The notes: generated by a model from the sequence alone, not told the origin. Numbered from the stretch's first letter, positions 1 through 11,705 are shown. The stretch: 64,000 nucleotides of DNA from Odontesthes bonariensis (GCF_027942865.1 NC_134528.1:8241586-8305585); one strand, 5' to 3'. Program-made: numbers and translations.

Positions 1-475
1 TTTTCAGAGCATCATTGAAGGCAGTAACTAAGCAACCGCACCTTTATTTAGAGCCTTTAATGTCCTTGCATGGGTCAAGCTGTGCTAGCTCCCCTTGGGG
101 AGAGCTGGTGTGATGAGAGCACAGTGGACGTCATATCTTTAATTGGTGCCACAGATAAATTAAAACGGAGGAGGTGAGAATGAAAGAATAGAATTTTCAC
201 CTGTTTTCTTTTTAAACTGGTTATTTTGCCTGTTCTTCAGCTGGACGTTTTTTTAAAAAGAAAATTTAACAGGCAGAACAGGTTAAAGCATTTACAGCAT
301 CCCTCCTGGATGAGGTTTGATTTTACTTATGTTTGCTGTGTAACACTTCCATCTACACCCAGTGCTCAGCTTATGTCTTCTATCACCATCTTGTGCAGTC
401 ATGTCATCCCTCTATTCTACATAAATTTTCACAAATAGCCTAACAACATGTTGCTAACAGACCATCAATCAGTCC

Positions 476-835
476 TCAGATGCCCATAATATCCCCTCCA
501 TCTTTATTTCTCTTAAAAATAGCACTTCTTGGTTGTACTCGTCTGTATTTTTGATGAGAACAACACTGAGGACAATGCTGCATGCCTTTTGCAGTCAGAA
601 ATGATGAATTCAGATTGAGAACTGCAGAGAAAGCAGCTGTCGTTTTGCCAGAATCTGCCTGTTTGAATTTGAACAAATCACCTGCTGGAACAGCGCAGGT
701 TTTGTGCTCCTGCGGCAGCTCATACAGAGGACAACTCACAATGATGTTAGAAATCTTTGTCCCCCGAGCCATCGCACAACATTCTGTCAGTTTATTTATG
801 CTCTGGATCATTTTAAGCATGTGCAGCAAGGACAC
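476..835 (-). CDS. Unassigned coding-like ORF, possible terminal exon of a gene
   Basis: An open frame of 119 codons on the minus strand runs to a stop codon at its low-coordinate end. Its composition looks protein-like: balanced, with a CPLYELP motif and a CPQCC motif that resembles half of a zinc ribbon. It opens with GTG and an in-frame stop lies just upstream (845-847), so if real it would be a spliced last exon; an AG at about 818-819 or near 843 could be the acceptor. An AATAAA on the same strand occurs near 42-47. I do not recognise the family. It lies beyond the mrpl43 3' end on the same strand. A chance ORF remains possible, because the opposite strand is also open over much of it. 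Confidence 0.3.
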   Translation of the reverse strand: MSLLHMLKMIQSINKLTECCAMARGTKISNIIVSCPLYELPQEHKTCAVPAGDLFKFKQADSGKTTAAFSAVLNLNSSFLTAKGMQHCPQCCSHQKYRRVQPRSAIFKRNKDGGDIMGI

Positions 836-1029
836 CCTCGAACCTTATCAGTATTGAACTGTGAAACATGTACATTCCATGTGCCATGCAAATAAAAAAG
901 GTGAATATCTGAGCTTTTTTTAATGTCTCAAGTATTTTAGCTGCAGTTAAATTGGGTCAAACTCAGGGATAAAGGCTGCTGAGACACATCTGAACACAAA
1001 ACTAAACACAAGTTTGCACAAGTTTTCTT

Positions 1030-1035
1030 TTTATT
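1030..1035 (-). other. mrpl43: Polyadenylation signal, mrpl43
   Basis: AATAAA on the minus strand (TTTATT on plus), about 380 bases past the mrpl43 stop codon. It is the first canonical signal in that direction, so it is the likely transcript end. Confidence 0.5.
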
Positions 1036-1413
1036 TCATAAAAAAAATCATCTGCTGCAGTTTGTTAAACTTATAACACATAACTCTTCAAATAACCTTA
1101 AAGGTAAAAACAACTATCTGCCTCTTAGCGAGAGAGCTGACGAACCTCTGGTGGATTCATTTAAGGTCCATTCAATGTGATATTCATTGCTGCGTGCATG
1201 TTTCAGCATGTTGCTTTTCCGCTGCCAGCAAATAGAAGGACGTGGCCAAAAATGCTCAGATTGAGCTGCTAGTAACAGGGAAACTGCAGCAATCACCAGA
1301 CCTAGATTTACACCGCAGACTTTTCAGAAAATGGGCAAAAGGAATGAGAATGAAGTCTCATCGATCATTTTCTGGAAACATCCAAACATTTTGGCTTTAG
1401 TACGGGTTAGTCC

Positions 1414-4400
1414 TTAGTCTGCATTTTGTTTCTGTGGTCTGATGAGGCCGATAGACGGGGGGCGATTGGTGAACGGGTGCCACTGGCCCTGGATGCTGGG
1501 GCTGTCCGTGTGGAAGGGCTTGCGGATGCGCATGATGTCCAGGCCCGACTGGTTGGTCAGCTTGGTCAAAACCTCAGAAACCTGCTGTGACGTTTTGCTT
1601 GTGATGAATTCCTCTCTAACGTTGCCGTTTACTGCAAAAAGTGGAAGAAAGAAAATCCCTCAGCGACAGAGTTTGAAGAGGACAAGCATGAACATGTGAC
1701 GCTGACCGACATGTGAGACATGGTTCCTTCAGGTCTCATAAAAATGGCGTCATACTGCCCCCTACAGTATATTGAGAGTACCACATTCTCATGTTTCTTA
1801 CAAATTCATTAAAAAAAAAAAAACTATATTTAGATTTATTTTAGATTTTTAACATATTTTAACATATTTCACAAAAAAAAACAGATAATAACCCTTTATC
1901 CAATCTACAGCTATAAAGCCATTACTGTAATTGCATGCTACAATATTTGCACATGATAACTCGAAAGTTTAAAGTCTACTTCAGAGCAATTCTACCAGAT
2001 TCATTCAATAAATCAACTTATAGTCAAGTATTAAGAAGAAGTATTTTATAATTATGTTTAATACTCTGAAATGAAGTTGATATGCTTCTATAAATGTATT
2101 CTTCATTACATCTAATTTGGTTTTTATAAAGAAATTACAACTCGTACACTCACAATTAATGGTTTCAAAAGTTAGACAAAAATATTTATCCACTTAAACA
2201 AGTGAAGATATAAGATGACGATTAATATTTTCTTTGGTTTCCACAGATTCCCAACAACAACTTAAAAACTCACCACAGCTTACATTATCTCCATTTCCTT
2301 CATCAGCAGTTAACGTGGTTATTTACAGGAAACTCAAACGCATCTAATCAGGTCATTGAAAACACAAAGTTGTGCATACTCACAGTATTCTGCTACGATT
2401 TTAGGAACCCTGCAAGGCCGAGGAGAAACATACACCACAGTTCCAGGGTTCTTTTTGGCATAATCCACAACTCCCTCCTCAATAAAATCCCTGCAAAAGA
2501 AGAAGACAATAGTTAGGTGTCAATGGGTGTCAAACTTTCTCTTTTCCTTAAGAAATATAACTGGTTGTAGAAAATATGCTCACTACACAATTCAGACGCA
2601 AAAGCATTGGGGCTTGTGATCAATTTCTACAATTGAAACTCAGGATGTGAAATCAACTCCAACTAAAATGGTGATTAAGGCATCCAAAAGCAACATTTAT
2701 AGAACCAACCATAAAATTGAATCTTACATTATCTGACTAAATGTAGTTACCGGTTTGCTGTGGACAACTTTTATTAAAAAGAGAAATAGAACCATCTGCA
2801 ATAGCAGCAACACTATATAATGGTTTGAACTTGGCTGCATGGCCCTCCTCTGGGACCTCAGCAGGATTAAACCAGAGGAGCGAACAGAGCAGGTTCAAAG
2901 ACAGATGCTAAGTTTAAAGAGGAGGAGCAAAGGTGTAGTTGTTCCAGGCTTGTTCCAGGTAGTTACTGGATGCAACTGCAGTTGTGTGCGTATGCTGCAG
3001 GTTTCAGGGCACTGAGGGAAAACACGCTCCTACTGGCGATGGAAAATAATTTGATCAGTTTGTTTGAGAGGATGTACTTTTATTTTTAAAACGTAAATAA
3101 ATAAATAATCACTTTAAGCGCACTAATCTTAGTGTAAAGATGTCATAGTAAAGCAGCTTGCTGAAGAGGAAGCAAACGGCTCGATATGAGAGTCATAAGC
3201 TCGTTACACTCACGCTGTTTGTGCTTCATGCAGTGAACTGATTCTAAAGTCTGGAACCAGGCGAGGCAGCAAAAATAGGAAGGCTAAATCTGCCTAATTA
3301 GGGTGCTCTGGATGAGATTTAACAACTGAATCTGAAGGGAAACAGCCGATTGATCCTTTGACATGAGATGGTGTTAGCTGATGAGATGTTGGCTGAGCTG
3401 TGGCCTGCACCTGAACTACCCATGTTCAGATAGGCCACAGCTCACAGCTAAGCCAGAGCGACCTGAAGGTAGGTTCAGGGCCCTTACACCAAACCCCGGA
3501 ACAAGGGGGAACCAACAAGAAGCCCCTGCTGGGTCTCCTTACGTCACCAGCGTCTGAACAAATAAAACTCCACATGAACACAGATGTACAAGGACGTACG
3601 ATCTGCGCCTGCACAACGAGGGATAGCTCGCCAGTACTGAACGGTGGCAGAAACCTTTGTTCCGTTCAGTCCACTTCTTGTGTCCTTTGGCACAGCTCAG
3701 CCTTTTCTCCCTGTTTCCCTTCCTTAAGAACGGCTTCCTGACAGCCACCCTTCCATGGAGCCCATTTCTGATGAGGCTTGGGCCAACAACAGATGGATCA
3801 GCTGAAGGTCCAGATGCATCTCTCAGCTCCTGTGTCAGGTCTTTGCTGGATTTTCCCTCTTTTCTTGAGGACATCACTTTTAGATACTGCTCCTCTTCTG
3901 AGGATAGTTTTTTTTTAAGCCTGACACTTCTTCATTTGTCCTCCACTTGTCCACCCAGTGTCCTCAATTTTTTTTAGGACACACTGCACACCATGCTCAG
4001 ATATGCCAAGTTTTCAGCTATTAGCTCTTTAGGAATCACATTGCTGGTGCAGATATACTATTGGATGGATACAATTAAAGAAATTTAAGTGAATTTTGTG
4101 TCTTTAAACATTTGAGAATAATGATGATGGTACAATGTCTGGACTGAAAATAGAAGCATAATAATAATTTAAAAAAAACAAATCTGAAAGATCCTCAGAA
4201 AGCCCTGAGAGCTATTGCACAATAACACTTTAAAATATCACAAGAAAGTCTGACTGCTTGGAAGCAAAACACAAAGAAATGAGAGTTGGGCGAAGACTTC
4301 TGCATAAAACTGCTTATAAGAATTCAACTGATCATTTTGAATATTGGCATTAATCTAAAGAAAACAAAAAAAGGCCCTGACAACTACATGACTGACAGAA

Positions 4401-4547
4401 CCACGCCACTTATTACCTGACTCCCAACGAGCCCTGTTCTTTCTTGGAGAAGATGATGGAGACTCGTTTCAGCTGACAGACGTATCGGCCGACGCCGTTC
4501 TGAAGGACGCTTACCAGGAAGCGGCTCGGCGTCCCTCTGGACGTCAT
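1414..4547 (-). CDS. mrpl43: Mitochondrial large ribosomal subunit protein mL43
   Basis: Component of the large subunit of the mitochondrial ribosome; nuclear encoded, acting in the matrix. Coding exons, in transcription order: 4547-4417, 2490-2384, 1631-1414. All have GT-AG boundaries, and the phases sum to 456 nt (151 aa plus TAA). The protein starts [11 protein letters not shown] and carries the family landmarks [30 protein letters not shown] and [19 protein letters not shown], which line up with human MRPL43 end to end apart from a shorter tail. The family shares the thioredoxin-like L51/S25/CI-B8 fold. The ATG is the first in the mRNA frame and matches the family start. Intron 1 (1,926 bp) contains a Tc1-like transposon remnant; intron 2 is 752 bp. 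The gene is head-to-head with twnk, as in human. Identification is very secure. Confidence 0.97.
1632..2383 (-). other. mrpl43: mrpl43 intron 2
   Basis: A 752-bp AT-rich intron with donor GTGAGT and acceptor TTTTTGCAG read on the minus strand. It contains A-runs near 1811-1822 and 1873-1881. I see no other gene or recognisable repeat in it. Confidence 0.8.
3480..4010 (-). mobile_element. Tc1-like transposase remnant inside mrpl43 intron 1
   Basis: Read on the minus strand, the block encodes broken pieces of a Tc1-family transposase N-terminal and linker region: [12 protein letters not shown], then [20 protein letters not shown], then [17 protein letters not shown]. This is the order expected after the paired helix-turn-helix domain. 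The frame is interrupted, and the catalytic DDE part is missing beyond about 3540. It is a dead fragment of a teleost Tc1-like element lying in the intron in the same orientation as the host gene. Confidence 0.75.
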
Positions 4548-5095
4548 CGTTCAACCGGCAGCTAACGGTTTAACTAACAACTACGGCCGACTGTTATTTT
4601 ACCCTATTTTACACTATCTAAATTACTTAACCCGCAACTAAGTTAGTAGAGGACGAGTTGACGGACATGCATACAGTGCAGTCCGTCGGTAACAGGGTCC
4701 GGGGTGAAACATCGAAATCATATTTCAGAATGAAATATTTATTTTAAAAAAATCAGCAGTCCTAAAATTCTTTAATTTTAAATACAATATCAGTATCTAA
4801 CTTAAGAAATTGAAGATTTGTAAATATGTATGTATACTTGTTACACGTACTAATGCATTGTTAGTTATCATTTGAACTATGTTTCACACGGACCTATTTT
4901 GAGAGCGCACCCTAAAGCCCGGGTTCCATTGGAGCATGGGAGAAAACCAGGTCAGACCGGACTGAAGGTAAAGATGCGCCTTCGCATGTATTTTCCTGCA
5001 CCAACTGTCCGTTTGAAATGAAAAATTTCGCACAAGAGTTCCTGGTGCTGCTTGTGAATTTGTCCCGTGTTTTTCCAGGTTCAGAAGGATAGCCA
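4548..5095. promoter_or_regulatory. Bidirectional promoter between mrpl43 and twnk
   Basis: 548 bp separate the mrpl43 ATG (minus) from the twnk ATG (plus), so both 5' UTRs and both promoters must lie here unless upstream exons exist. An inverted CCAAT box (ATTGG, about 4928-4932) and a GCGCC-TTCGCAT stretch (about 4976-4987) are visible. The latter resembles, but does not match, the NRF-1 palindrome used by many nuclear mitochondrial genes. No TATA box is evident near either start. The human pair has the same head-to-head arrangement. Confidence 0.7.
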
Positions 5096-8000
5096 ATGTG
5101 GCGAAGCCTGCTACTGAAGGGCACCACCTGTTTGTTGCAGGTGGCGGCCCCGAGGTCGCTCCACCAAAGACCCTTTTCGTTCTCCTGTTTGAGACTCCTC
5201 ACTCAGGGGCTCCTCCACAGGCCCCCTGGGGCTCCATGTGTTCCAAGACATCAGGGTGCAGACTTCTTCCTGTCATATAAAGGAGTCAGGGAATATAAAA
5301 AGGACACCCAGTCTACTATAGAGTTCCCTTTGAGTCCCATCACAGTGACTGACATCAAACAGTATCTACGCTCCAAAGAAATTCCCTTCCATGATGGCTA
5401 CAGCTGCCTCCACATCCCGAGCATCTTCATCGATTCATCCCCAAAGAAGGACAGCTTTTCTTTGTTCATCGACAAAACCACAGGACAGTTTTTGTGTAAG
5501 GAATCGCTGGTGGAGGGGAGCTGGGAGGACCTTCAGGACTGTCTGGAGGTGATGCAGAAGGACGGGCAGGACTTCCTCAGCCCTCATGTGCTGCTGGGGT
5601 ATCCAGAGAGTGTGGAGGAGCAGGAGCAGATGGAGAGGGAGCTGAGGGAGGTGCAGGAGATCTGGTCCAGCTCTGTTCCCTTTACGGATCTCCATGAGGA
5701 TGAGGTTCAGCTGATTAAAACCATGTTCCAGGTATTGTTTAACATGATTTTGTGTTGTGTTTAGGATATATATATATAAAAAAAAATGCTGTTCAGGACT
5801 GCAGTCAGATGGTGGATGTCTCCATGGGCTCATAGTTGGACATAACTCCTGTCTATCATGTGACATTCACAATTCAGAGAATGTCTGTAGAATTTTAATG
5901 AATACTTTTGGAGATAAAGGTGTTCAGTGTCCAATGTACAACCCGAGAAAAAAAACACTGGTATCACATCAGGCCGGCAGATTATCGATCCAAATAGCCA
6001 AAAATAAAAGGATAACCTAGTTTTCCACCAGGCCCACCAAGCGGCTCGTGGATATTTCTGCTTGGCTGAAGTTATCATTTATTTAGTGTAGTTTTCATTT
6101 ATTTTGTGGAAGACTCAACATGGAAGTTTGCTCTAAACTGCACAGCAGGAACTTAAATTCACTGACATGGACATGTGACCGCATGGGTTGTCCCAGCATA
6201 GAACATACTGATTTCTATCAGGACTTTGCTTCCACATACTTGTTAAAGGTGGGGTATGAGATGTTTTCTGGAGCATTTTTTACCATATTGTCTGAAAACC
6301 TCCTCACGACCCCATTGCACCCACTAAAATAGAATGTTTGAAAATGTTTTTTATATTTTAGTCCATTGTAGAGGGTGTAGCAAGAGGAAATGTCTGACCA
6401 ATAGAAGTAATGATGAGAGTTGCTTCTATTGGATTTTGACATGCCAATCAACCGCCAGCCCCCCTCCCCCCTGCGCGTTCACAGACTCGTGACTCGTTCA
6501 TGTGTTTTGAAGGCGTGGTTTCGAGGGGTGGGCTGAAGGGAGAGGCAAGGTTGTGTATTTTCAAAAATATAGCTTGCGGGAACCGTTTTTCCAAGATCTC
6601 AGACCCCACCTTTAACATTTTTTGTATGAAATGGAAGCAGGACCAGCGCCCCCTGCAGCTGGCACAGTTCTGCCCTGAACGGTCGAATGAAAGGTTCTTC
6701 AAAGCATTTCGTTGGATGCAGTTTAGTATGAGTGCAGGGCTCGTATGCAGTAACGATGACAGTGATAATCTTTAACAATCACAAAGGGGTTACTGAAGCT
6801 TCACCCTGTGCTTCCTTCATACATGATGTTTGTGAAAATAAAAGAACAGCAAAATCATCTAACATTACTCCAGTATTCACCTCTAAAGATGATAATGATT
6901 TCATTTAACTTTTGTTTCAGATCACAAAGATCTCTAATGCTACTCTCAAGAAATTTGGTGTGAGGCTCTTCAAGCCTACTAAGAGTCTGGTTTTCCCCTG
7001 GTTTGGTGGACCTGACTGCGCCTTAAAAGGGATCAAGCTCCTCTCCGCCCAAAGGACGGACAACGACACAGTCGCTTATAATGAAGCAACCGTCCCTAAG
7101 TGTACCTCCTATTACAACTTGTTTGGCCTCCCTCTTGTAAGCCGCATGGACTCGGAGGTGGTGGTGACTGGTCACGAATTGGACACTCTGGCCGTGAGCC
7201 AGGCCACAGGACTACCCAGCGTGGCTCTTCCTCGTGGGGTCAGTTGTCTTCCTCCGGTCCTGCTGCCCTACCTGGAGCAGTTCAAGCGGGTGACGCTGTG
7301 GCTGGGAGGAGACATTCGCTCCTGGGAAGCGTCAAAGATCTTTTCGCGTAAACTAGGTCTGAGGAGGTGCGCGCTGGTGCGACCTGGGGAGTACCAGCCG
7401 TGTCCCGTCGAGGCGCTGGCCCAAGGCAAGAATTTAGGTCGCATCATCAAAGCCTCCATCCCAGCAGCCCACAAGTCCATCGTTTCCTTCAAGCAGCTCA
7501 GAGAAGATGTTTATGGCGAGCTGATCAACACAGACCAGGTGGCTGGAGTTAAATGGAAGAGGTTTCCAGAGCTCACCAAGATCTTGAAGGGGCATCGAAA
7601 GGGGGAGCTCACAGTTTTCACAGGTACCGATTAGTCATGCAGTCATCATCACACAAACACTTTTGAAAACCACTGTCAGTGAACGCAGATCTCTGTATCC
7701 ATAAATGCAAGTTAAAAATCCACCTTGAAAGGATCCAAAAAACCCATAAAAAGGAGATCCAGATGTCGATGATGCTCCATCATCTGGGCTGAAGAGGAGA
7801 TGACCTACCTCAAAGAAAAACGTTAGCCAAGAAGGCTGTAGCATGTACCAGAGTTTGGCTATGAGTGGAAACATCTGTTCTATCATCATGTTATTATATT
7901 TCTCTTCCAGGTCCTACCGGAAGTGGAAAGACCACCTTCATCAGTGAGTTGGCCCTGGACCTTTGCATGCAGGGCGTCAACACGTTGTGGGGCAGCTTTG

Positions 8001-9995
8001 AGATCAACAACGTGCGTCTGGCTAAGATCATGCTGACGCAGTTTGCAATGCAGAGGCTGGAGGAGAACCTGGAGCAGTACGACTTCTGGGCAGACAAGTT
8101 TGAAGAGCTGCCACTCTACTTCATGACTTTCCACGGGCAGCAGAACATCAAGTGAGTTTGATCAGATAAATGGTAAACAAACTTGCCTAAATGTTTAGTT
8201 TTAACTCAGTGCCACATATGATGTCACAAGCACTTTAGATTCAAATTTAAAGACGTTAACATAAATAAAAGCCTTCCAGGGTTTCCTCTCCAGCTCAACA
8301 AATGAAAATATACACAACAAGAAATAACAGCCTTTTCCAGTTTGAACATGCACAGCTGCACAGCTGCAATGACATGGAAATGAAAAGCAGGTTTTTTAAA
8401 CGGCGGATACGCAGACGAAAATGGATAGATGGATGGATTTTTAAACGACGACTGTAAAATAAATAGCCCGTATTAAATTAAATGGGTACATTTCAGTTCC
8501 TACAGGACGGTGCAGAACGTGAAGAAATGAATGTAACTGGTCTTTCCTATTTGAAAATGTACAACTGCATAGTGAAATAAGACCATCCGTTAACCAGCGG
8601 ACTCTGATTTTATACATTTCAGCTGAAATATTCTTTTCATGAAGCCTTGATTGGATCAGTCAGTGGTATGTAATGTAAAATGACTAAAAGTCACTTTACA
8701 GAGAGCTGCAGCGTTGTTGGGCTGAAGGAGTTTACAGAGGAAAAGCGCTTTAGCGCTCACTCCCGGAGCTGATCTGGCAAAACTATGGAATTTAGTCATT
8801 TTTTTGGAGAGCAAATTTACTAAGTAGGCAACAATGAGGAATAAGTTTGTTGCAGCTTGTTGCTGATAAATGGAGGGAACTGGGAAGGTGGGGCTGCACT
8901 GGTGGAGAAATTCACACACACGTCCTTATAGGAGACAGATTATAGCAGTATTAATGGTAGTGTTTAATTTCATACATTGTTTGAAAAAAAAAAAAAAAAA
9001 AAAATCAATGAAAAACTAAGTATCAATGAAAATGTCAATATACGGCCCAGCCCTAATGCCCATATTTAGAACATTCAAGTGAGAATCAGGCCTCCTGACC
9101 CTTCTGCAACCTTGTCTCCAGGATGGTGCTGGACACTATGCAGCATGCTGTCTACCTCTACGATATCAACCATGTCATCATTGATAACCTGCAGTTCATG
9201 ATGGGGCAAGAAAACCTCTCAGTAGACAAGTAAGTGAAGAGTCATATGTCGGAGTGAAAAACAGAAAAGAAAAAAAATCAGAGAAGTTAATTATGTTTTT
9301 GAAATGGCACAAGGAAATAATTTGATCCTGTAATCCAGATTTGCAGTGCAGGACCACATAATTGGGGTTTTCAGGAAGTTTGCCACCAACAGCAGCTGCC
9401 ACGTCACTCTGATCATTCACCCAAGGAAAGAGGAGGATGACCGAGAACTGCAAACAGCATCCATCTTTGGTTCTGCTAAAGTATGATGGGAAAGCTTAGC
9501 TTGTGCTGCACATTTTAGTCGAATTTAAGAAGTCTCAACGTCTCATTTTTGTTTGAACTATTTAATTGATTGTGTACAGTTTCAAATTTGCAATTACAGT
9601 GTCTGGTGTATCTAACACACATGTTGACCTTTAACCCTTTCCAGGCCAGCCAAGAGGCCGACAATGTCCTCATCCTGCAGGAGAAGAAGCTTGTGACGTG
9701 TCCGGGCCGCAGATCCCTGCAGATCACCAAGAACCGCTTTGACGGAGACGTTGGCATTTTCCCTCTGGAATTTATCAAGTCCTCACTCACATTTTCAGCT
9801 CCCATCAAGGGCAAACTCAAGCTGAGGAAGGTCCCCTCTAAGTCAGAAAACGAGGAGGAGGAAATTCTGGGAAATGCTGTGGCGATGAAAAAGGAAGACG
9901 GTAAAAAAGAGAAGGTGGCGAAAGTGACAAAGACAGCAAAGGCAGCAAAGACTGTAAAGAGTCCAGCGAATGGAAGTGAAGCCGTCCAAAAGTAA
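5096..9995 (+). CDS. twnk: Twinkle, mitochondrial replicative DNA helicase
   Basis: Hexameric 5'-3' helicase that unwinds mtDNA ahead of Pol gamma in nucleoids. Coding exons: 5096-5731, 6921-7623, 7911-8151, 9122-9229, 9339-9480, 9645-9995, all GT-AG and phase-consistent, giving 726 aa. The N-terminus (MWRSLLLKG...) is basic and hydrophobic, as expected for a matrix-targeting signal. A degenerate primase-like region covers about residues 80-400. The Walker A motif GPTGSGKTT is at residues 447-455 (Lys453), split by intron 2 after its first base, and the Walker B region [12 protein letters not shown] has Asp548. Further RecA-fold landmarks are [11 protein letters not shown] and [14 protein letters not shown]. 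The C-terminal tail is Lys-rich. The core matches human TWNK closely. The gene has one intron more than I recall for human TWNK (5732-6920). Confidence 0.97.
5732..6920 (+). other. twnk: twnk intron 1 (apparently additional intron)
   Basis: Phase-0 intron of 1,189 bp with donor GTATTG and acceptor TTTTGTTTCAG, splitting the primase-like region between Gln212 and Ile213. The donor is weaker than the GTRAGT consensus. An AT microsatellite followed by an A-run lies at about 5765-5786, and a 367-bp inverted-repeat element lies at 6243-6614 including flanks. Confidence 0.85.
6243..6614. mobile_element. MITE with inverted ends, TTAA flanks
   Basis: The left end reads TTAA then AGGTGGGGTATGAGAT (from about 6243). 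The right end, read in reverse, gives AGGTGGGGTCTGAGAT next to TTAA (ending about 6614). So there are terminal inverted repeats of at least 16 bp with one mismatch, each bordered by TTAA. The internal sequence is about 330 bp with no credible ORF. A TTAA target duplication with termini starting AGG suggests a non-autonomous Kolobok-type element; a piggyBac-type or 3-bp TAA-duplicating Harbinger-type element is the alternative. Confidence 0.7.
7624..7910 (+). other. twnk: twnk intron 2, interrupting the Walker A codon
   Basis: 287-bp phase-1 intron with donor GTACCG and acceptor CTCTTCCAG. It splits the first glycine codon of GPTGSGKT. No other feature is seen in it. Confidence 0.85.
8152..9121 (+). 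other. twnk: twnk intron 3 with repeat-derived tail
   Basis: 970-bp intron, donor GTGAGT. It contains GGAT-type simple repeat (about 8423-8437) and a 21-22-base A-run (8982-9004) followed by TATACGGCCCAGCCCTAA. The latter resembles the edge of an interspersed repeat common in fish genomes. No gene seen. Confidence 0.6.
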
Positions 9996-10368
9996 TATGA
10001 CTGATACACAGAACTGACCATTTTCTCTGTAGATCAGAGGTCTGTAAACATTTTCACATTCGAAGGTTTTTGTCAAATAAGCTGAGTATAGAAATATAAA
10101 TACAAACCAAGACAAGTATGAAATGTGAAACCAGAAAGTGAACTTATGTTGGTAACATGCTAAACGTCTACACTGTTTAAAGCCTTTGTATGCAAATACT
10201 TCTGAATGTACAGTCTGAACTCGTGCTATTCTTCAGTTTCTAACAATACTGTGACACCAACAGCTGCTGTATTTCATGGTTAAACTACTTCTGTCTTTGC
10301 ATGTTACCACAAAGTGTTCTCTGCTGACTTTTTTTGTAATATCATGCTTTGTTGTATGATCTTTTCTT

Positions 10369-10374
10369 AATAAA
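10369..10374 (+). other. twnk: Polyadenylation signal, twnk
   Basis: AATAAA 374 bases after the twnk stop, followed within 30 bases by a GT/T-rich stretch (TTGTGCAGATTTTG). It is the first canonical signal downstream and gives a 3' UTR of about 0.4 kb. Confidence 0.7.
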
Positions 10375-11430
10375 AGGCCTCTTGTGCAGATTTTGATTAT
10401 GTTTTCATCTGCGGTCAACAGGGGGCAGTGTAGGCTAATAGACAGCATTTTACAGAAAATAGCTGATGAGAATAAACTTACACAAAACATGCCCCTACTC
10501 TTATTAACACATAGCATTCACAGTTTCTAACATATGGAGGATTTTAGCAGTAATTGTTAGGTGTCAGACAGAATCTGTCCCAGAATAACTACAAGCATGA
10601 CGGAGCACAAACGCATCAGTAAGAAAACGGTTATTCCTGCACTGCTCTGTAAAACAGAATGCAATGCCTTCCCCTTGAGTGACAGCATGTCATTAATCTT
10701 TCAGTGAGAATTTGCAGGAACATCAGTGTGTTTGCTTCCTTTTACCCTCCTGCTGTGACTTACTGCATTATTGTTAAGTTAGATCAAATGACACATTATA
10801 GAAGATACAAGATGATGTATAGGTTTAAGCACACCTTCCTTTCATTGTGCAACTGAGCCATCTCCAGGGTCACGTTACGCAATCCATTATTTAAAGTGAG
10901 TGCCTGTTAATAAATGCAAAGTGTTTCAAAACATCTTCGCATGAATATTTCATGGGTAAAATCAATCGCCCTGCCTTGCTGCCTTGGCTGCGCTGGTGTG
11001 GGGTTACAGATAGAATCAGCACCTTTCAGAGGTGAGACGGGCTGCGCTGTCGTGTTCGGTGTGCCGCTGCAGGATGTATTGATGGTGTCATACTTCATCA
11101 CTGTCACAGCAAACCTAAATGCATTCCAGATTTATGATATGGAGACAAAGTACCTGCATGTTTTACAGCAGATTCTTCAATGATTTGCGATCTAGGCATC
11201 CATGCTGAATAAATCTATATCACCCTGGGAATTACACTCTATAAAGTATGAGAGCGTAAGACTCTGAAAATATGATTAGGACAGTGTAGAACTCATCACA
11301 CCAGAATTATGAAGGATGACATGTCAAACAGGGCTGGAATATATATACATAACTGTATTTTTTTATTCCACTCATGTCCTCACTGCTTTAAAAACCTGGC
11401 ATCTTCATTACAGCCCTGATAGCAAAGACT
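10375..11430. other. Intergenic, no gene; possible conserved noncoding block
   Basis: No exon is recognised. The portion from about 10840 to 11190 is less repetitive and more GC-balanced than its surroundings and contains an octamer-like TAATAAATGCAAA stretch. I cannot test conservation from this sequence alone. The short ORFs here look like chance. Confidence 0.35.
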
Positions 11431-11705
11431 GTTTGGCCCAAATATGGCCCACATCTGCAGTTTTGTTTGGTCACATTTGGCCTTGAGTGACTGCTGACTT
11501 GTGGTGAGTGTGGCCACTTAAACTAGGCCACAAATCACAAGTTTTGCCCACATGTTGGCCATTTAACACTATGCATAACCCAAGTTAAGCCTGTCTCATA
11601 ATCCTTGGGCCACATCTGGCCCACATAACCATGGCCATTGCCATGACTGAGCCATAACTGCCAAAAATGACTCAGATTAGACTGACATTTGTCTGCCATG
11701 TGGGA
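11430..11705. repeat. Degenerate GGCCCACAT-type repeat
   Basis: The words TGGCCCACAT, GGCCACATCTGG, TTTGGCC and GCCCACATGTTGGCC recur on both strands over about 275 bp, giving an irregular array. This looks like a decayed member of a dispersed fish repeat. No ORF. Confidence 0.5.

Noticed and set aside
9515-10021. 168-codon minus-strand ORF
   Set aside because: Antisense shadow of the last twnk exon.
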